From Tragulus kanchil (lineage: Eukaryota > Chordata > Mammalia > Artiodactyla > Tragulidae): a stretch of DNA of 64,000 nucleotides. The number at the start of each line of letters is the position of its first letter. Within the stretch, counting starts at the first letter, position 1. Below are positions 22,820 to 33,648 of this stretch, piece by piece. Below the pieces are notes generated by a model, which worked only from the letters and a program-made list of their open reading frames with translations, did not search any database and was not told the DNA's origin. A program made the position numbers and the translations under genes. The stretch is taken from assembly GCA_022376925.1 (NCBI GenBank), contig JAIOJX010000004.1, positions 4,588,001 through 4,652,000 on the forward strand, written 5' to 3'.

Positions 22820-23645
22820 TGTTCATGGACATTTAGGTGGGCTGTTATGAATGGGACTGCTATACTCTTGTTTGGGTTGTTTGTGAACAGGCTTTATTTT
22901 CTCTTGGATACATGCCTGAGGGGAATTGTTTGGTCACAGGGTAAGATGAAAATTTAATTATATGACCCACTGCCAGACATATCTTCAAGGTGGTTGTATG
23001 TTTTATACACCTACCAGCAACGTATGAGTACTCCAACTGAGTGACATCCTTACCAACACTTGGTCTAGTCATTTTTCTAGCCATTGATTTTATCATTTCT
23101 GTGAAATGATATATTACTGTGGTTTTAATTTGCATTTATCCATTGATTGAAGATACTGAGCACTTTTTTTTTAGGAGTTTATCAAACTACTGCTCTTTTC
23201 TGAAGTATCTATTCAATAGTTCAAGTAGTTTGGCTATTTTTAAATATTGGGCTTTGCATGGATTTCTAGGCATTTATATAGTCTCATGCAACCTTTGTCT
23301 ATATGAGTTTTGCAAATATTTTCTCTCAACTTTGTCTTGTGGCTTATCTTTTAATTTTTGAATGGTGCCTTGATTAGCAGACATCTCTAATTCTGATAAA
23401 ACCTAACTGAATTTTCTTTTTATGGTTCATGCTTCTTGTGTTCTGTCCCAAGAAATCCTTCTTTATCCCAAGGCTGTGAAGATATTCTGCTGGATTTTAG
23501 AAGGTAAATGGTTATGGTTTTCCACTGAGGTCTATGATCCATCTCAAATTATATTAATACCTTGAAGCCAAGTGGTGCAAATATTCCCAAGTTCTTTTTC
23601 AAAACTGTTTTGGCTTTTCTCCATTTTGGCATTTTTATAAAAAAT
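22820..23645 (-). mobile_element. Old L1 ORF2/3' remnant, minus strand
   Basis: 'gggctgttatgaatgggact', 'gtgacatccttaccaacac' and 'atggttttccactgaggtct' are the complement of a mammalian L1 ORF2 end and 3' region. It is badly decayed. Bases 23036-23645 recur at 24251-24860 by duplication 4. Confidence 0.75.
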
Positions 23646-25465
23646 TAGGAATCAACACATGAAAAAACCCAGCTATAATTTTGGTTGGGATTATACTCAG
23701 CCCTGCTTTCCTCCCTGGTTCCTCTCATGGAGTGTGGGATGAGCAAAGCCCTCTGCCTCCAGCATCTGAAGGCCAGATTCTGTACAGCTGGTGACTTTCT
23801 TCCTTTTAAGTGTCAGTTGAGAACAGTTTCACTGAATGGAAATTGTTTAAGCAGTACCCCTACCAGACCTGTAATGTTTATCAGTAAGTGAATGTCTCTG
23901 GCATTTTGTTTGAAAACACTCCTCTTCTTCATTGTGCTTGGAAAGAACCTAGAGGAAACATGTTGTCCCTACCTTATTATTGTACAGGAGACAGTGATCA
24001 AAACCATCCCCAAGAAAAAGAAATGCAAAAAGACAAAGTGGTTGTCTGAGGAGGGCTTACAAATAGCTGAGAAAAGAAGAACTGTGAAAAGCAAAGGAGA
24101 AAAGGAAAAATACACCCATCTGAATGCAGAGTTCCAGAGAATGGCAAGGAGAGATATGAAAGCCTTTTTGTGTGAACAATGCAAAGAAATAGAGGAAAAC
24201 AGTAGAACGGGAAGGATTTTCTTCAGAAATTAGACACCAAGGAACATTTAACTGAGTGACATCCTTACCAACACTTGGTCTAGTCATTTTCTAGCCATTG
24301 ATTTTATCATTTCTGTGAAATGATATATTACTGTGGTTTTAATTTGCATTTATCCATTGATTGAAGATACTGAGCACTTTTTTTAGGAGTTTATCAAACT
24401 ACTGCTCTTTTCTGAAGTATCTATTCAATAGTTCAAGTAGTTTGGCTATTTTTAAATATTGGGCTTTGCATGGATTTCTAGGCATTTATATAGTCTCATG
24501 CAACCTTTGTCTATATGAGTTTTGCAAATATTTTCTCTCAACTTTGTCTTGTGGCTTATCTTTTAATTTTTGAATGGTGCCTTGATTAGCAGACATCTCT
24601 AATTCTGATAAAACCTAACTGAATTTTCTTTTTATGGTTCATGCTTCTTGTGTTCTGTCCCAAGAAATCCTTCTTTATCCCAAGGCTGTGAAGATATTCT
24701 GCTGGATTTTAGAAGGTAAATGGTTATGGTTTTCCACTGAGGTCTATGATCCATCTCAAATTATATTAATACCTTGAAGCCAAGTGGTGCAAATATTCCC
24801 AAGTTCTTTTTCAAAACTGTTTTGGCTTTTCTCCATTTTGGCATTTTTATAAAAAATTAGGAATCAACACATGAAAAAACCCAGCTATAATTTTGGTTGG
24901 GATTATACTCAGCCCTGCTTTCCTCCCTGGTTCCTCTCATGGAGTGTGGGATGAGCAAAGCCCTCTGCCTCCAGCATCTGAAGGCCAGATTCTGTACAGC
25001 TGGTGACTTTCTTCCTTTTAAGTGTCAGTTGAGAACAGTTTCACTGAATGGAAATTGTTTAAGCAGTACCCCTACCAGACCTGTAATGTTTATCAGTAAG
25101 TGAATGTCTCTGGCATTTTGTTTGAAAACACTCCTCTTCTTCATTGTGCTTGGAAAGAACCTAGAGGAAACATGTTGTCCCTACCTTATTATTGTACAGG
25201 AGGCAGTGATCAAAACCATCTCCATGAAAAGAAACGCAAAAAGGCAAAATGGTTGTCTGAGGAGGCTTTACAAATAGCTTAGAAAAGAAGAGAAGTGAAA
25301 GGCAAAGGAGAAAAGGAAAGATACACCCATCTGAATGCAGAGTTCCAGAGAATGGCAAGGAGAGATAGAAAGCCTTCCCAAGTGAACAATGCAAAGAAAT
25401 AGAGGAAAACAGTAGAACGGGAAGGATTTTCTTCAAGAAAATTAGAGACACCAAGGGAACATTTC
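23036..25465. repeat. Tandem duplication 4 (1215-bp unit), unequal at its end
   Basis: Bases 23036-24250 recur at 24251-25465. The first 950 bases are nearly identical. The last 260, which lie in BovB, differ much more (for example 'accatccccaagaaaaag' versus 'accatctccatgaaaaga'). Copy 1 may have received its end from another BovB locus. Confidence 0.9.
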
Positions 25466-27450
25466 ATGCAAAGATAGGCACAATAAAGCACAGAAATGGT
25501 ATGGGCCTAACAGAAGCTGAAGATACTAAGAAGAGGTGGCAAGAATACACAGAAGAACTATACAAAAGAGACCTTAATGATCCAAATAACTACAATGGTG
25601 TGATCACTCACTCAGAAGTGTGAAGTGGAGTGTGAAGTCAAGTGGGCCTTAGGAAGCATCACTACGAACAGAGCTAGTGGGGGTGATGGAATTCCAGTTG
25701 AGCTATTTCAAATATTAAAAGATGATGCTGTTAAAGTGCTACACTCAATATGCCAGCAAATTTGGGAAACTCAGCAGTGGCCTCAGGACAGGAAAAGGTC
25801 AGTTTTCATTCCAATCCTAAAGAAGAGCAATGTTGGGGCTTCCCCTGGTGGTCCAGTGGGTAAGGACACCGCCTTGCAGTGCAAGGGGCGCCAGTTTGAT
25901 CCCTGGCCTGGGAAGATCCCACGTGCTGCGGAGCGGCTGGACTGATGTGTCCAATTACCGAGCCAGAGCTCTGGGGCACATGCGCCCAGAGCCGGCGCTC
26001 TGCGACAACAGAGGCCACCGTGATGGGAGGCCCACAGGAGCCAAGGAACAAAGACGCATGAAAATAGAGAGATGAAAGAACAATGGAAGTGGCCCGTCCG
26101 CTCCCCTCCCTCCCCAACCCAACCCCCGCAACCCTGCCAAAAGAAGAGCAATGTCAAAGAATGTTCAAATTACCACACAATTGCATTCATTTCACATGCT
26201 GGCAAGGTCATGCTCAAAATTCTCCGTTAGGCTTCACCAGTATGTGAATTGAGAACTTCCAGATGTACAGTCTGGATTTAGAAAAGGCAGAGGAACCAGA
26301 GATCAAATTGCCAACATCCACTGAATTATAGAAAGAGCAAGAGAATTCTAGAAAAGCATCTACTTCTGCTTCATTGACTATGCTAAAGCCTTCGCCTTGT
26401 GTGGATCACAACAAACTGTGGAAAATTCTGAAAGAGATGAGAATACCAGACCACCTTATCTGCCTCCTGCAAAGCCTGTATGCAGGAAAAGAAGCAACAG
26501 TTAGAACCAGACATGGAAAAACAGACTGGCTCCAAATTGTGAAATGAGTACATCAAGACTGTCTATTGTCACCCTGCTTATTTAAGTCATATGCAGAATA
26601 CACCATGTCAAATACCGGGTTAGAAGAACCACAAGCTGGAATCAAGACTGCTGGGAGAAATAACTTCAGATATGCATATGACACCACCCTGATGGCAGAA
26701 AGTGAAGAGGAACTAAAGAGTCTCTTGATGAAGGTGAGAGAGGAGAGTGAAAAAGCTGGCTTAAAACTCAACATTCAAAAAACTAAGACCATAATATCCA
26801 GTCTCATCACTTCTTGGAAAATAGAAGGGGAAAAAGTGGAAGCAGTGACAGACTTTATTTTCTTGGGTTTGCTCCAAAATCACTGAGAACAGTGACTGCA
26901 GCCATGAAATTAAAAGACACTTTCTCTTGGAAGAAAAGCTATGACAAACCTAGACTGCATATTAAAAGGCAGACATAATTTTGCCAATAATGGCCCATCT
27001 AGTCAATGCTATGGTTTTTCCATCAGTCTTGTACAGATGTGAGAGTTGGACCATAAAGAAGGTTGAGTGCCATAGAATTGATGCTTTTGAACTATGGTGC
27101 TGGAGAAGACTCTTGAGTGGCCCTTGAACAGTAAAGAGATCCAACCAGTCAATTCTAAAGAAAACAAACCATGAATATTCACTGGAAGGACTGATGGTTG
27201 AAGTTGAAGATCCAATACTCTGGTCACTTGATGCAAAAAGCTGACTCATTGGAGAAGACCCTGATTCTGGGAAAGATTAAGGGCAGGAGGAGAAGGGGGC
27301 AACAGAGGATGAGATGGTTGGATAACACCATCGACTCAATGGACATGAGCTGGAGCAAACTCCAGATGATAGTGAAGGACAGGGAAGCCTGAGGTGCTGC
27401 AGTCCACGGGATGGCCAAGATTTGGACACTACCGAGTGACACAATAATCA
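25190..27450 (+). mobile_element. BovB (RTE) LINE, 5' truncated and inactive
   Basis: Covers the reverse transcriptase part of the single BovB ORF. At 25625-25945 the peptide includes 'WALGSITTNRASGGDGIPVE', the RT entry motif. At 26566-26886 it includes 'NNFRYAYDTTLMAESEEEL', where the catalytic YADD box has become YAYD. At 27198-27392 it ends with 'RRRRGQQRMRWLDNTIDSMD'. Several frameshifts and stops separate these pieces. The 3' end is the Bov-A-like 'atggccaagatttggacact'. A SINE is inserted at 25835-26140. The 5' part of the element is missing. A partial diverged copy at 23985-24250 belongs to duplication 4. Confidence 0.93.
25819..26154 (+). mobile_element. Long-tailed CHR SINE inside BovB
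   Basis: The body is 25835-26139. The 15-bp repeat 'aaagaagagcaatgt' stands at 25819 and 26140. It is inserted in the BovB RT domain, so it is younger than that BovB copy. The tail ends in 'aaccctgcc' with almost no poly(A). Confidence 0.93.
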
Positions 27451-27451
27451 G

Positions 27452-27534
27452 AAACTCATCTTCTAAATGAAAGACAAATAGAAGTGGCCCGCCCGCCCCC
27501 CTCCCTCCGCAACCCCCCCAAAAAACTCATCTTC
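27452..27534 (+). mobile_element. Tail-only SINE insertion with 12-bp target-site duplication
   Basis: Only the last 59 bases of the long-tailed SINE (27464-27522) are present. They are bounded by 'aaactcatcttc' at 27452 and 27523. There is no tRNA-like head or CHR body. This is an extreme 5' truncation of a retroposed copy. Confidence 0.85.
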
Positions 27535-27936
27535 ACAAAATTTAAAAAATAGGCATCATTTCAGATCATGTTTACTGACCACAACACAACTAGAAGTTAG
27601 TAACAAAAGAGGTGAATTTAATGCCTATTATATTTGAAAATTAAAGGCACATTTATAAATCATTCAGGGGTCAAAGAATAAATCATGCTATTTAAAATAT
27701 TAATAAATGACTATAAATAATTCATGTATCAAAACCTTTTTGATTCTGTATATTTTAATGTGTACTTATGGGTCACTATGTAAGAAATGGAGACTACAGA
27801 ATAACAGTGAGTCCAAAAAAAGAAGGTAAGAACATAGAACAGAATTGTTCCTGATAAACTAGTGGGAAGGTACTAAGAGTAGATTAAGGAAACAAAGGAG
27901 ACCAAATAAAAACAATTGATTTAGAAAACAAAAGTA

Positions 27937-28125
27937 GGGCTTCCCTGGTGGTCCAGTGGATAAAGAGTCCGCCTTGCAGTGCAGGGGGCACTGGTTTGAT
28001 CCCTAGCCTGGGAAGATTCCAGGACTGGTGTGTCCAATTACAAGCCAGAACTCTGCATCGAGAGAGGCCACTGCAATGGGAGGCCCACACATGCCAAAGA
28101 ATAAAGACAGATGAAAAATAAATGA
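27937..28125 (+). mobile_element. CHR-type SINE with internal deletion
   Basis: The tRNA-like head ends at 'gatccctagcctgggaagat'. A gap removes 'cccacgtgccgcgg', and the body ends with 'gaataaagacagatgaaaaa'. The C-rich tail is missing. Confidence 0.8.
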
Positions 28126-28517
28126 TGACTTAGATTATTGCTGAGAAAATACAACTTACTAAAATATATCAAGAATAAATTAAAAACATAGGAAACAGAA
28201 GTACAGTAAGTCATCTAGACAATTCTCCCACAATTTCAAAAAGAATTAATTCTAACCCTTTACAAAATCTCTGAATATGAAAAAGAGGGAACTACGTCCC
28301 AAGTTTATGCAGTGAAGCGAGTTCAACTTGATAACAGTCATATGAAGACAGGATAAGAAAGACACACTAGAGTGTCTTTTCACCGATAAATATGCAACAA
28401 TTAAAATGAATTATTGGCATAACAAATACAGCAGTCCTTAGATGATTTTTCATTATGACAAGCAAACATAAATGTAACTGGAGTCCCACATGGAAAATAA
28501 AGTAGAGAACAAGGCAG

Positions 28518-28650
28518 GGACTTCCCTGGTGGTCCAGTGTTTTAAGACTTTGTGTTCCCAATGCAGGGGGCTTGGGTTTGATCCCTGGTCAGGGAACTAG
28601 ATCCCACATGCCACAACTAAGACCCAGCACAGTCAAATAAATAAATTTAA
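28518..28650 (+). mobile_element. CHR-type SINE (standard form)
   Basis: 'ggtggtccagtgttttaaga' and 'gggtttgatccctggtcagg' followed by 'actagatcccacatgcc' match the classical CHR head. 'aataaataaatttaaaaaa' ends it. Bases 29609-29740 are the duplicate. Confidence 0.82.
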
Positions 28651-30055
28651 AAAAACAGAGAGAGAACAAGGCATAAGAAGTATCTGAAGACATACAATTA
28701 AGAATTTCTCAAAAACTATCAAAGATATCAAGCCAGAGGTTCGTGTTTGAAAAACCTCAGGCAGAATACATAATGAGCAATATAGACATCAAAACCCCAA
28801 ATAACCAACCAAATAAACAACTCTACCCATAAATCTAAACTCATTATTTTTGAACTGTTGATCCTCAGTGATAAAAAGAAAAACTTAAAGACATTGAGAA
28901 GATAAAGACATTCAGTCAGAGGAATAAGGCTACAAAATACATGTCGTGGGAGGATTGGGGTGGAACTAAGATGGTGGCATAGAAGGACGTGCACTCATCT
29001 CTCCTGCAAAATCGCCTGAATTGCAATGAGTTCCTGGGAAACCATCGACAGGAGGAGGTTGGATCTGATCACAGAGAGGATATCACACATCGAAGAACAA
29101 AGGAGAAGCCGCACCAAGATGGTAGGAATTACAAGCCAGAACTCTGCATCGAGAGAGGCCACTGCAATGGGAGGCCCACACATGCCAAAGAATAAAGACA
29201 GATGAAAAATAAATGATGACTTAGATTATTGCTGAGAAAATACAACTTACTAAAATATATCAAGAATAAATTAAAAACATAGGAAACAGAAGTACAGTAA
29301 GTCATCTAGACAATTCTCCCACAATTTCAAAAAGAATTAATTCTAACCCTTTACAAAATCTCTGAATATGAAAAAGAGGGAACTACGTCCCAAGTTTATG
29401 CAGTGAAGCGAGTTCAACTTGATAACAGTCATATGAAGACAGGATAAGAAAGACACACTAGAGTGTCTTTTCACCGATAAATATGCAACAATTAAAATGA
29501 ATTATTGGCATAACAAATACAGCAGTCCTTAGATGATTTTTCATTATGACAAGCAAACATAAATGTAACTGGAGTCCCACATGGAAAATAAAGTAGAGAA
29601 CAAGGCAGGGACTTCCCTGGTGGTCCAGTGTTTTAAGACTTTGTGTTCCCAATGCAGGGGGCTTGGGTTTGATCCTGGTCAGGGAACTAGATCCCACATG
29701 CCACAACTAAGACCCAGCACAGTCAAATAAATAAATTTAAAAAAACAGAGAGAGAACAAGGCATAAGAAGTATCTGAAGACATACAATTAAGAATTTCTC
29801 AAAAACTATCAAAGATATCAAGCCAGAGGTTCGTGTTTGAAAAACCTCAGGCAGAATACATAATGAGCAATATAGACATCAAAACCCCAAATAACCAACC
29901 AAATAAACAACTCTACCCATAAATCTAAACTCATTATTTTTGAACTGTTGATCCTCAGTGATAAAAAGAAAAACTTAAAGACATTGAGAAGATAAAGACA
30001 TTCAGTCAGAGGAATAAGGCTACAAAATACATGTCGTGGGAGGAGGGGGGTGGAG

Positions 30056-30069
30056 CTAAGATGGTGGCA
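30056..30069 (+). promoter_or_regulatory. YY1-like site at the L1 5' end
   Basis: 'ctaagatggtggca' resembles the YY1 site AAGATGGCGG. In human L1 a YY1 site near the 5' end sets the transcription start. The equivalent role here is inferred. Confidence 0.5.
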
Positions 30070-31225
30070 TAGAAGGACGTGCACTCATCTCTCCTGCAAA
30101 ATCGCCTGAATTGCAACGAGTTCCTGGGAAACCATCGACAGGAGGAGGTTGGATCTGATCACAGAGAGGATATCACACATCGAAGAACAAAGGAGAAGCC
30201 GCACCAAGATGGTAGGAAGGGCACAATCGCACTTTTAAAAGTCAAACCTCATACCCGCCAGACAGGCTGGGTGGGCCAAAGGCCCAAAGCCTGTTGCAGA
30301 TCAAGACCCAGGAAAGGAGCAGTGATACCCACAAGGGACTGAGCCAGACCTGCTTTGGAGGGTCCAGGTGCCCCCTTGAACTAGAAGTGACCTTGAGCAG
30401 TCCTCGGAAGGATGGCACTCAGTTCCCTTTGAAGGAGGTTACCATTAACCCGATCACAGAGCCGTCGAGGAGGACTGGAAACTCTGTGCGCACTGTGATC
30501 CAGAAGAGGGGAACAGCGATCCTGCACGAGACTGAGCCAGACTCACCTCTGAGTAATCTGACATCTCCCGCGGTGGCAGGGGTCCACGGTGGCCTGTAGC
30601 AGGGTCGGAGTCACTGCAACAGTGCTTCCCATAGAGCGTGTGGGAATAAATCCTTTGTGAGACAGACACCATTTTCCCTACCGTAGTTTGGCTGCTGGTC
30701 AAACTGCAGGGCTGCTGGTCAAGCTACAGGGAGGGAATTTAGCTCCACCCAGCAAGAAAAGGGATGTGGATTAAGAAACTCCCAGGGCCAGCCTGGGCGG
30801 GCCTTTTAGTTCTGGAATAGGCCGAAATAAACAAGCAGTCAAAGCGATCTTCAGATCCAGCCACTGCCAGAGGCAAGAAAAAGACTGATAATTCCTGAAC
30901 AGTCAGCAAGAAACAGAAGAACATAAACACTATTTTCAGGTTTTCTCTGAAGCTGGAGTTACTGCTGGATATTTTAAATTTCATTTTATTCCTTATTCTT
31001 TTTTAATCGCCTTTTTTTTGTATTGTATTGCTTTGTTTCAATTGTTTTTTTCCCTTTTTTCCAAACCCACTCAGTGCACTCTCCGTTTCCTTGGTTTTTT
31101 TTTTTTTTTGGGTGTGTGAAAGTGGGTGTGTTCATTTCCTTCACTGAATTCTATTGAACCTACTAATCTTATCAGTAAGACTGAATATATTAAAGTTTAC
31201 ATAATTTTTTTTTCTTTTTCCTTTT

Positions 31226-31243
31226 AAACCACACATTTTATTT
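31226..31243 (+). repeat. Target-site duplication, left copy (18 bp)
   Basis: 'aaaccacacattttattt' is found here and at 37197-37214. It bounds the inserted minus-strand L1 and shows that the plus-strand L1 5' UTR was the target. Confidence 0.92.
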
Positions 31244-31430
31244 ATTTTTTTAAACCTTTATTTTGATTTTAATTTTTACAGAGTTTTGTTGTTTACAGAT
31301 ATGAATGTTCCCAGATTAGTCATATGTATATCCCCCCCTTCCCACCCCTCCCAACCATCACACAGCACCCCTGAAGGATCCCCTTTTCTCACAGAGCAAT
31401 GACTAGAGCTATTTTCTTCACTTATGATAG

Positions 31431-33648
31431 GACAGGCCTTCATGCTACTTCCTTTACGCCTCCCACCTTCTGTTCCTTCCCCACAATGTCCATATGTCCA
31501 CTGTCCGTGTCTGTCTTTCCATCGCTTCACTGAGTGTGCTATCATCACCATCCTACTAGATTCCATATATATGTGTTAATATACTGTATTTGTCCTTCTC
31601 TTTCTGACTGACTTCACTTTTTATGATACGTTCTAGATCCAGCCACCTCATTAGGGCGGATTCTTCTGCATTTCTCTTTACAGCTGTGTAGTATTCCATT
31701 GTATATATGTACCAGAGCTTTTGGATCCATTCATTCATCGATGGGCATCTAGGTTCCTTCCATGTTCTAGCTATTGTATAGAGAGCTGCAATGAACACCA
31801 GGGTAAAGGTGCTTCTTTCAGATTTAATATCATCAGGATATAAGCCTAAGAGTGGGATTGCTGGGTCGTATGGTGCTTCTAGTTTAGTTTTTAAGAAATC
31901 TCCAGACTGTCTTCCATAGAGGCTGTATCAATTTGCATTCCCACCAGCAATGCAGGAGTGTTCCCTTTTCTCCGCACCCTCTCCAGCATTTATTGTCTGT
32001 TGATTTGTGGATGATGGCCATTCTGACGGGTGTGAGGTGATATCTCATTGTAGTTTTGATGTGCATTTCTCTAATTACTAGTGAAGTTGAGCATCGTTTC
32101 ATGTGCTTTGGGGCCATCTGTATGTCATCGTTGGAGAGGTGTCTGTTTAGGTCCTTTTACCATTTTTTGATTGGGTTGTTTGTTTTTCCTGTGCTGAGTT
32201 GTCTGAGTTGCTTGTAGATTTTGGAGATTAATTCTTTGTCTGTTGTTTCATTTGCTCTAATTTTTTCCCACTCTATGGGCTGTCTGTTCAGCTTTTTTGT
32301 AATTTCTTTAGCTGTACAAAAGTTTTTAAGTTTCATTAGGTCCCACATGTTCATTTGTCTTTTTAGTTCTGCTATTCTAGTAGGTGGGTCAGAGAAGATC
32401 TTGCTTTGATTTATGTCCTTGAGCGTTTTCCCTATATTCTCCTCTAAGAGTTAGATGGTTTCTGGTCTTACATTTAGGTCTTTAATCCATTTTGAGTTGA
32501 TTTTTGTGCATGGTGTCAGGGTATGTTCCAACTTCATTTTTATAGGACAGGCCTTCATGCTACTTCCTTTCCCCCCCCCACCCTCTGTTCCTTCCCCACA
32601 ATGTCCATATGTCCACTGCCCGCTCCCATCGCTTCACTGAGTGTGCTATCATCACCATCCTACTAGATTCCATATATATGTGTTAATATACTGTATTTGT
32701 CCTTCTCTTTCTGACTGACTTCACTTTTTATGATACGTTCTAGATCCAGCCACCTCATTAGGGCGGATTCTTCTGCATTTCTCTTTACAGCTGTGTAGTA
32801 TTCCATTGTATATATGTACCAGAGCTTTTGGATCCATTCATTCATCGATGGGCATCTAGGTTCCTTCCATGTTCTAGCTATTGTATAGAGAGCTGCAATG
32901 AACACCAGGGTAAAGGTGCTTCTTTCAGATTTAATATCATCAGGATATAAGCCTAAGAGTGGGATTGCTGGGTCGTATGGTGCTTCTAGTTTAGTTTTTA
33001 AGAAATCTCCAGACTGTCTTCCATAGAGGCTGTATCAATTTGCATTCCCACCAGCAATGCAGGAGTGTTCCCTTTTCTCCGCACCCTCTCCAGCATTTAT
33101 TGTCTGTTGATTTGTGGATGATGGCCATTCTGACGGGTGTGAGGTGATATCTCATTGTAGTTTTGATGTGCATTTCTCTAATTACTAGTGAAGTTGAGCA
33201 TCGTTTCATGTGCTTTGGGGCCATCTGTATGTCATCGTTGGAGAGGTGTCTGTTTAGGTCCTTTTACCATTTTTTGATTGGGTTGTTTGTTTTTCCTGTG
33301 CTGAGTTGTCTGAGTTGCTTGTAGATTTTGGAGATTAATTCTTTGTCTGTTGTTTCATTTGCTCTAATTTTTTCCCACTCTATGGGCTGTCTGTTCAGCT
33401 TTTTTGTAATTTCTTTAGCTGTACAAAAGTTTTTAAGTTTCATTAGGTCCCACATGTTCATTTGTCTTTTTAGTTCTGCTATTCTAGTAGGTGGGTCAGA
33501 GAAGATCTTGCTTTGATTTATGTCCTTGAGCGTTTTCCCTATATTCTCCTCTAAGAGTTAGATGGTTTCTGGTCTTACATTTAGGTCTTTAATCCATTTT
33601 GAGTTGATTTTTGTGCATGGTGTCAGGGTATGTTCCAACTTCATTTTT
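31431..33648. repeat. Tandem duplication 6 (1107-1115-bp unit)
   Basis: Bases 31431-32545 recur at 32546-33648. Copy 2 is damaged near its start ('cctttccccccccaccc' for 'cctttacgcctcccacc', and 8 bases missing near 32620). The rest is nearly identical. It lies in the L1 3' UTR and ORF2 end. Confidence 0.93.

Larger units (their letters stand above)
27535..30037 (+). mobile_element. Old L1 remnants, plus strand, with SINEs
   Basis: Bases 27535-27930 resemble the L1 ORF2 endonuclease/RT boundary ('ttactgaccacaacacaact', 'aggggtcaaagaataaatc'). Bases 28130-28510 are further ORF2-like, and 28670-28935 are ORF1-like ('caaagatatcaagccagagg'). All are decayed and rearranged. Duplication 5 repeats 28038 onward. 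Confidence 0.65.
28038..30218. repeat. Tandem duplication 5 (1091-bp unit)
   Basis: Bases 28038-29128 recur at 29129-30218. The unit starts inside a SINE and ends inside the L1 5' UTR. Differences: 'gatccctgg' versus 'gatcctgg' (28581/29672), 'ggattggggtggaac' versus 'ggaggggggtggagc' (28953/30042), and T versus C at 29026/30117. Confidence 0.94.
30038..31243 (+). mobile_element. Full-length L1, part 1: 5' UTR
   Basis: Starts with 'gggaggaggggggtggagc', a G-rich L1 5' end, followed by GC-richer 5' UTR sequence to about 30800, then T-rich sequence. It is interrupted at 31243 by another L1 and continues at 37197. Joined, and without the extra copies from three duplications, the element would be about 7.2 kb. 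A truncated second copy of the 5' end is at 28948-29128 through duplication 5. Confidence 0.85.
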
